From assembly GCA_037577475.1 (NCBI GenBank), contig CM075194.1:6313992-6377991 (forward strand): a stretch of DNA of 64,000 bases. Reading direction: 5' to 3'. The notes under the pieces were generated by a model that had not been told where the DNA came from, made no database searches, and saw only the letters and a program-made list of their open reading frames with translations. The stretch is from Chaunax sp. Z400 (Eukaryota; Chordata; Actinopteri; Lophiiformes; Chaunacidae). Position numbers and translations under genes: made by a program. This document shows positions 32,501 through 64,000 of the stretch, one piece after another. How positions within the stretch are numbered: position 1 is the stretch's first letter; the number at the start of each line of letters is the position of its first letter.

Positions 32501-33309
32501 GGGAAGGCTTAAAGATGCCTTCATTTAAGGATGCGTTGTTTTTAAATGAACGACACACAAGAGACGGATAAGTTTATCTGTTCTGTCTTTTTCTGCTTTA
32601 ATAGGCCCTTTAACTGGGCTCCTGGAAACAGTTCATGTATTAATGAGTGGACCTGCACCAGTTTGTTTACCCTGGAAGCCTCCATGAGCGCAGACAGGCT
32701 GTTATGTAATCAACACAAATATTAACTTAAGAATTACAGAGGTCAGGCCACAGTAGCCAGAATGGTACTTCAGTAGTCCACACAGCAGGGCAACTGTGAG
32801 GGGTCACGATAAAGTAGGGTGGTAGTAGTAATTTTAACAAATTAACTACCAATAAGTTACTTGTTTAAATGCAGTCATTTCATTCTTATCCTGACCATTC
32901 GTGCTTTTTAAAACATGAATCCTAAGAAGTAACAACTGCTTCACTTTATTATGAGGTCTGAGGTCTGACTCGTGTCTGTCTGCCTCTCAGGGTCCTGTGG
33001 TCACTGACAACAGTAACTTCATCCTGGACTGGAAGTTTGAGCACGCTCAGAACTGGGAGGAAGTCAACACTACAATCAAGATGATTCCAGGTGAGGAGCT
33101 GATGGCGTGCAGCTCTCAGTTTTTCCCCTCCCAACCAGTTATCATCACATACAGGAATAGGAAGCGGTGAGAAACATGAGCACAATGTCTTTTTTGTCAT
33201 GTCCTCCTCAGGCGTGGTGGAGACGGGGCTTTTCGTCGGCATGGCCGAACGAGCCTACTTCGGGATGGAGGATGGAAGCGTGCTGGTTCGGGATCCTCCG
33301 GTCAACTGA
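29465..33309 (+). CDS. rpia: Ribose-5-phosphate isomerase A
   Basis: Interconverts ribose-5-phosphate and ribulose-5-phosphate in the non-oxidative pentose phosphate pathway; a cytosolic homodimer in the RpiA family. Nine exons give 235 aa, and all key motifs are present. The phosphate loop GVGSGSTIVYAV lies at about residues 25-36. DGADEVD (84-90) carries the catalytic acid region. KGGGGCLTQEK (97-107) holds the active-site lysine and the glutamate that acts as general base in the family. AYVPVSR and DWKF follow near the C-terminal half. The start used is the ATG in GACTATGG at 29465, giving MAEEAKKLA, which aligns with the internal conserved start of vertebrate RPIA. An in-frame ATG at 29339 would add 42 residues. 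All introns are GT-AG and frame-consistent. It is followed by eif2ak3, as in mammals. Confidence 0.96.
29522..30312. other. rpia intron 1
   Basis: Its first 280 bases are dense in GCTAGC/GTTAGC/GCTAAC words (see findings). No exon or transposon recognised. Confidence 0.6.
30313..30373 (+). CDS. rpia: rpia exon 2 (phosphate loop)
   Basis: NNQVVGVGSGSTIVYAVDRL. GSGST is the phosphate-binding loop of RpiA enzymes. Confidence 0.96.
30374..30988. other. rpia intron 2
   Basis: No feature recognised apart from a T10 run near 30598. Confidence 0.55.
30989..31044 (+). CDS. rpia: rpia exon 3
   Basis: AERVRQEKLNIVCVPTSFQ; the VPTSFQ strand-turn is conserved in RpiA. Confidence 0.95.
31191..31250 (+). 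CDS. rpia: rpia exon 4
   Basis: Twenty codons, ARQLILQHGLTLSDLDRHPE, phase 0 at both ends; near-identical in vertebrate RPIA. Confidence 0.96.
31481..31545 (+). CDS. rpia: rpia exon 5 (active-site acids)
   Basis: LDVAIDGADEVDVDLTVIKG followed by GG. DGADE is the signature active-site segment of the family. Confidence 0.97.
31630..31698 (+). CDS. rpia: rpia exon 6
   Basis: Completes KGGGG and reads CLTQEKIVASCAKHFVVIAD then YR. The glutamate of QEK is the general base in RpiA enzymes. Confidence 0.96.
31775..31916 (+). CDS. rpia: rpia exon 7
   Basis: KDSKALGQQWKKGVPIEVIP, then MAYVPVSRIIAKRFGGEANL and RMAVSKA. IPIEV-like and AYVPVSR segments are conserved. Confidence 0.96.
31917..32990. other. 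rpia intron 7 (1.1 kb)
   Basis: No exon, repeat or RNA gene recognised. Confidence 0.55.
32991..33090 (+). CDS. rpia: rpia exon 8
   Basis: GPVVTDNSNFILDWKFEHAQ and NWEEVNTTIKMIP; GPVVTDN.NFILD is an RpiA landmark. Confidence 0.96.
33212..33309 (+). CDS. rpia: rpia exon 9 (C-terminus)
   Basis: GVVETGLFVGMAERAYFGME, then DGSVLVRDPPVN and TGA at 33307-33309. GVV(E/D)TGLF is conserved at the C-terminal end of the family. Confidence 0.95.
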
Positions 33310-36300
33310 GGAGTTTACCTCAATCACCACCTTCTCTTGAAATGAGCTCCACCTCTTCAGCAAGTGCCGCTTTCATGATTCAAACCCGGGCTCGGACTGT
33401 GTTTCGGCAGAACTGGGCAGAACTGTAACAGGGGCATTTTCATTCATCTAAAAACCAAACATAAGTGAGGATCACTTGATTTTTTTTTTTTTTTCATCTT
33501 GCAGATGGTGCTTCTGATTCTCTGAGTTTTAAAGTGCCTGATGAGTGTCATGAAGTTCATCCTTCATACGCTATTTTTGCTTTCGGTCTCTATTGGTACT
33601 CAGTTTGGCTGCCTGGTCTAACTGGGAATGCAGGCTCCTCCTGTAATTAGTGGGTCTGACCTGAAAGCCTGCAGTGCTGTGGTTCTACACCAGTGTGGTG
33701 AATCACTGCAGTGCTGCAGAACGAAACTGAAGCAGTGCCTTGACATTATCTTCCAAGTCCTATTAAAAGAAACGATGCCATAAAAGTGAGATTTAAAAAG
33801 GTCATAATCGTACATCAAACAGTGGCGATCTGCTAGCTGCTGCTGCTAGTGGAGACAGGCAGAAAGCTGATATGCCTCTAAGTGTTTTTGTTTAATTTGA
33901 TGACAGAGGGGGGCGTTATATGAACTGCACACAATATAAAGTTTTTAAAGAAATTACTTTCTCTAATTAGTATGCTAATTTGAACAGCAAAAAGCTATAA
34001 AAAAAAGAGCTTGTTACCAACTAAAGGTAACCTGCAGTTCAAATATGAAGCTTATTGTGTTAAGAAGACATGAAACACTGATAACATAACACATTGTTAT
34101 GTGTGTGCTGTTGATCTGACATGTCAGCACATGGTTTAAAAAAAGGATCAAATTCTGGCCCTCAGAGCAGAAAAGAACTGTGGATTTACTAGTAGCAGCA
34201 GCAGAAAGGTTGAGATCCATCAAACTGTCTTAAGTCTATGACACATATATATTTTACATCATCTCAGCTGTTCAGCCTGGGCTGGGCTATTCACTGAAAA
34301 TGTATAGAAACTAATGATGCTCATGTTGATTAATGTGATCAATACTTTGCCCAATGCATGCGCTCATGAACTGTCTATAATATTAAGTCCTGTTCAGTCA
34401 TGTGCCTCTGCCATATCGACCAAAACGACGGAGCAGGGACGACACCCAACGCAAACACAGAGCCAACAAATGGGCCTCAATCACAGGTTACACCTAAAAG
34501 AAGGCTGTGTCTGTTATTTTGGCTTCGGTCAGGGTGTATATTTACAATATAGACCCTGTCAGAGAACTTTGCAGGCAGTGTAAAAAAAAAAAAAGAAGCA
34601 TATAAAATAATCGTTTATTCATCGTAATCGAGGTAAACGTTTGAAATAATGATATTGATCTGAAGTCATACCCAGCCCTACATTCAGCCACACGCTGACA
34701 TGGTCTTTACTAGGATTTACTCCTTAATGGATTGGACAAATTAACATGTTAGACAGGTATAATAATGATGATGATGAGTAATTTGTGCAGTTCAGGATTC
34801 TTTCTGTTGAGTTTTCATATACGATAGCCACTGTTTCCTTCTCTGAGTAAAGATGCTGGAAATCTTTGTGGTTTCCTCTCAGTTTCAACAGCAGTTCCTG
34901 TAGAGTTGCAGCCTGTCATTGTTTAACAGAAGAAAAAAAACAAACCAATCAGTGTGTGTGCTTCACATGCATGTACCTCCTTCCACTGCTATGGCTCTCG
35001 TGTGCCTGTAAGTTACCTGCACCACGTGTTCCTTACACAAGCCGTCTGGTCACAGGAAGTCTTGTGCCATAACCTCCATTCTAACTGTAGCCATAGAAAG
35101 ACCTGTTGAACTGATGCAGCTCAAATCTGAAACGACGGCACATTATCTGTTCTTCGGTACGCCAAAGCAATGAAACCGGTTTTTATTCAGATGCAGCAAA
35201 TTCAGGTGATGTCAGCATCACTGCTGCATGTTGAAGTTGTAAGATATGGTCAATGTGCAGCATGATTTAATAAGTAAGTCAAAAATTGATCAGAAGCTAA
35301 AGATTAATTTTCTTAAAGAATCAAATAGTCAAGTTGTCTTTCTTTACACTACAGAAAAGTTTCTTTACTGTCCAGAACAACGAACATTTGTTTAATTGTT
35401 TTTAAAAAAAAATTCTACAGTAAATGATTTAATTTAGATGTTTTTCACTCACAATGCCTTACACTGTGGTTTTATTTTTGTATGTTTCTGTTTCTGTATG
35501 TACAGCTCTGAGATAATTAGGAGAATATCAAGGGTGGGAAATCTATTCAAATCAACCAAATGCAGTTGGCTCACATGTTTGTCTACAAGCTGTCATTGGG
35601 TACAAGGCAATCAGATTCTATTCTAGCCTAATCCTGCTATTGGAAAACAGAAGTGGGATCAACCTCAGTGGCTTGTAGACAAAGTGAAGGTTAACTGAAA
35701 TGAGAATATGTGGCCCAGTTTGGGTCTAAAACTATTTGTATGCCATGTTGGGTATTTCTGCACAAGCATTCTTTTTTTCCCCTTCCTTTACCAAATGACT
35801 GTGAAAATGATTGTTGCTGTGAAGATACTGTATTATCTTTGTCAACCAATACAGGACCAAAATGATAACGGTATGCCTCCTTGTTTTATTTCTGATGAAT
35901 CTATGATAACATTCGCTGGTTTGTGTTGTCTTCTTCTATGGTAGTAAATTCCACATCTTTACATTTTGAGTGTTAAACGATGCAAACAATATATATGTTA
36001 GGTTTTTCGGACTGTGAGGAAGCCGGAGCACCCGGAGGGAATCCCTGCAGACACATGCAGAACATGCAAACTTCACACAGAAAGGCCCCAGGTCTGGATT
36101 TGAACCCATAACCTTGCTGTGAGGTGCTAACTACTATCCACCATGCCGCCCTCAGAAAATCATTGATTATTAAAATAGTTAGCTGCAGTCCTGGTTGATA
36201 TTAGTCCAGGTTGAAGAAAAAAACATGTAAGTACTTAATATTCTTTATCATGTCAAAGAAGATTGGGTAAATCTTAATAGAGGTCAACAGTGGGAGGAAA

Positions 36301-36780
36301 ACCTCGATGGTGCCAGTGCCATTCTCCTTTTTGACCACTTGGGGGCGCCACAAACGCAGGATAATTCTTATCCAGGACCCGTTGTAGAGCAAACTGGATA
36401 CACTGATCTTATATACCAATAATATTTTATTATAATAATATTTAAAAGATAGATCTTGTACTTAAATAAGCAACTCTTTGTACCGCTACTAATGCTTTAT
36501 TTGATAGTCCGCGTTTAAAGCAACTGCCATGCAACATATAAACTACCTCTGAAACAACCGAGGAACTCAAAAGCTTTTTTGGCAGGCTTGCAGTTTTACG
36601 TAAGTTTCTTTTCAAAGCATCAAATTCCTTAGCGCTTTTATAGTCTGTCAATGACGTTATGCTGAGGCCACCTGTTTCAACCACAGCTACAAAACATAAC
36701 TCGTGATCAGGAACAGGAAGTTTAAGTACATATCACACTAAAGCCACGTTGAGGCTTTCATATCAATTGTCTTGACGACT
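33310..36780. other. rpia 3'UTR and intergenic to eif2ak3
   Basis: No gene seen. Probable rpia 3'UTR occupies the start; a weak ATTAAA lies at 33762-33767, and no strong AATAAA with a downstream element was identified. A minus-strand SINE lies at about 36004-36150. Confidence 0.5.
36004..36150 (-). mobile_element. tRNA-derived SINE fragment (DANA/mermaid type)
   Basis: Read on the minus strand it begins GGCGGCATGGTGGATAGTAG, then a B-box-like GGTTCAAATCC equivalent, TGTGTGAAGTTTGCATGTTC, and ends with CTCCGGCTTCCTCACAGTCC. This is the order of the tRNA-related head and conserved central domain of the fish DANA/mermaid (V-SINE) elements. About 147 bases remain, with several changes, so it is an old truncated copy. 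Confidence 0.7.
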
Positions 36781-36989
36781 AAACATGAATGACAATTGAG
36801 ATGTCGAATTGGGTTGCTTATACGTGTTCAGCTGGGGAAAAAAAGACCAATAGCGTGGCTGCTTATCAGCTTTGTCTCTCTTATTGGACGGACTGTGACA
36901 CATGCCACCAATCACAAATCCACCAGTGGAATCGCCATCGGGGACTTTTTTGCGTCACCTTTTGCTCCCGTTTCGTGTCAGCTGTTTGT

Positions 36990-36998
36990 GCGCATGCG
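36990..36998. promoter_or_regulatory. NRF1-like site, eif2ak3 promoter
   Basis: Palindromic GCGCATGCG core within TGCGCATGCGTC, about 450 bases before the eif2ak3 ATG. Confidence 0.55.
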
Positions 36999-37253
36999 TC
37001 ATATCGACAGACAGTAGATTAACCAATGAAATACACTGTTTGGGGGGCTGGGACTTTCTCAGACCGCCCTTTTGAGTGACAGTTATGTGATGCAATCACA
37101 TTCTGCTTAGTATGAGAGTTTGCATGATTGACAGTAAGTAGCTCAATGAGAGGCGGCTACATTCATTTTTAACGAACGTGGGGATTTTATTGTCCAATCC
37201 TAGTGTAGAAACAAGGCGGGACGTAGCGTTACCACGGCAAATCTTGAGTCAAG

Positions 37254-37259
37254 TATAAA
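37254..37259 (+). promoter_or_regulatory. TATA-like box, eif2ak3
   Basis: TATAAAG about 190 bases upstream of the start codon; it would place a transcription start near 37285. CCAAT boxes lie 60-400 bases upstream. Confidence 0.4.
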
Positions 37260-37450
37260 GGGAATAACATGGTGTCCCAGTGGCTGTTTGTGTTTACTTA
37301 AAGAATAGGTCTGAAAGGGCGTATTGGAGGACACAACGAAGTTTCATTCGTTGTAAACGCTGTTTTTTTTTCACTTTTAGTTCTTATGTTAAGATTTACA
37401 AGGCCAGTGGCATGTAAATCTCATATGTCACTAATGTTCCAGTCTTACAA

Positions 37451-63947
<26,497 letters not shown>

Positions 63948-64000
63948 GTGAACACACACACTACTATTAGACCTCCTGTCTTTTTATTAACTGATGTTAA

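Larger units (their letters stand above)
36780..37450 (+). promoter_or_regulatory. eif2ak3 promoter and 5' leader
   Basis: CCAAT boxes are seen at 36847 (GACCAATAG), 36909 (CACCAATCA), 37022 (AACCAATGA) and 37195 (GTCCAATCC), plus an inverted one at 36882 (TTATTGG). An NRF1-like core GCGCATGCG lies at 36990-36998, and a TATA-like TATAAA at 37254-37259. No canonical ERSE (CCAAT-N9-CCACG) was found by eye. Short upstream reading frames start at 37269, 37386 and 37412. The start of transcription is not known, so the leader boundary is inferred. Confidence 0.55.

Noticed and set aside
36847..36915. ERSE-like spacing between CCAAT and CCACC or CGTGG in the eif2ak3 promoter
   Set aside because: Spacings are wrong (not CCAAT-N9-CCACG) when counted, so no ER-stress element is claimed.

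Overview
The window reads as vertebrate, most likely a percomorph or other acanthomorph teleost. It is intron-rich, carries many long TG/CA microsatellites, a decayed Tc1-like transposon and a DANA/mermaid-type SINE, and its three recognisable genes have fish-like spacing. Species cannot be named from the sequence. All family calls come from reading conserved motifs; no search was run.

Three genes lie head to tail on the + strand. (1) The 3' part of an slc4a11-type SLC4 membrane transporter runs from 815 to 25202: 14 exons, 657 whole codons, with the upstream exons outside the window. (2) A complete rpia gene (ribose-5-phosphate isomerase A) runs from 29465 to 33309: 9 exons, 235 aa, with a possible in-frame 42-codon N-terminal extension. 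(3) The 5' 14 coding exons of eif2ak3 (PERK) run from 37451 to 63947. They cover the signal peptide, ER luminal sensor, transmembrane helix, kinase N-lobe, kinase insert and the catalytic loop, and the window ends inside the kinase C-lobe. Every splice junction placed is GT-AG and keeps frame.

Region by region: 1-814 is probable slc4a11 intron. 815-25202 is slc4a11 with large introns holding microsatellites, an internally deleted Tc1-like element (about 4721-5567) and a minus-strand open frame of unknown nature (3015-3437). 25203-27900 is probable slc4a11 3'UTR. 27901-29150 is intergenic. 29150-33309 is rpia with a CpG-containing upstream region. 33310-36780 is intergenic with a SINE. 36780-37450 is the eif2ak3 promoter and leader, with clustered CCAAT boxes, an NRF1-like site, a TATA-like box and short upstream frames. 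eif2ak3 intron 1 (37759-48312) and intron 2 (48443-56342) are large.

The most interesting non-coding signal is a set of repeated X-box (RFX-like) plus CCAAT modules in eif2ak3 introns 1-2 (about 42.6, 43.6, 44.8, 45.7 and 51.7 kb). Three share an identical 14-base core with a second CCAAT box at near-constant spacing. The same interval is unusually rich in G/C homopolymers. This looks like a dispersed regulatory array inside PERK, possibly alternative promoters or enhancers, and no coding feature explains it.

The three genes do not form a pathway: one is an ion/proton-type membrane transporter, one is in the pentose phosphate pathway, and one is the ER-stress eIF2alpha kinase. From general knowledge rpia-eif2ak3 adjacency is shared with mammals, whereas slc4a11 lies elsewhere in human.
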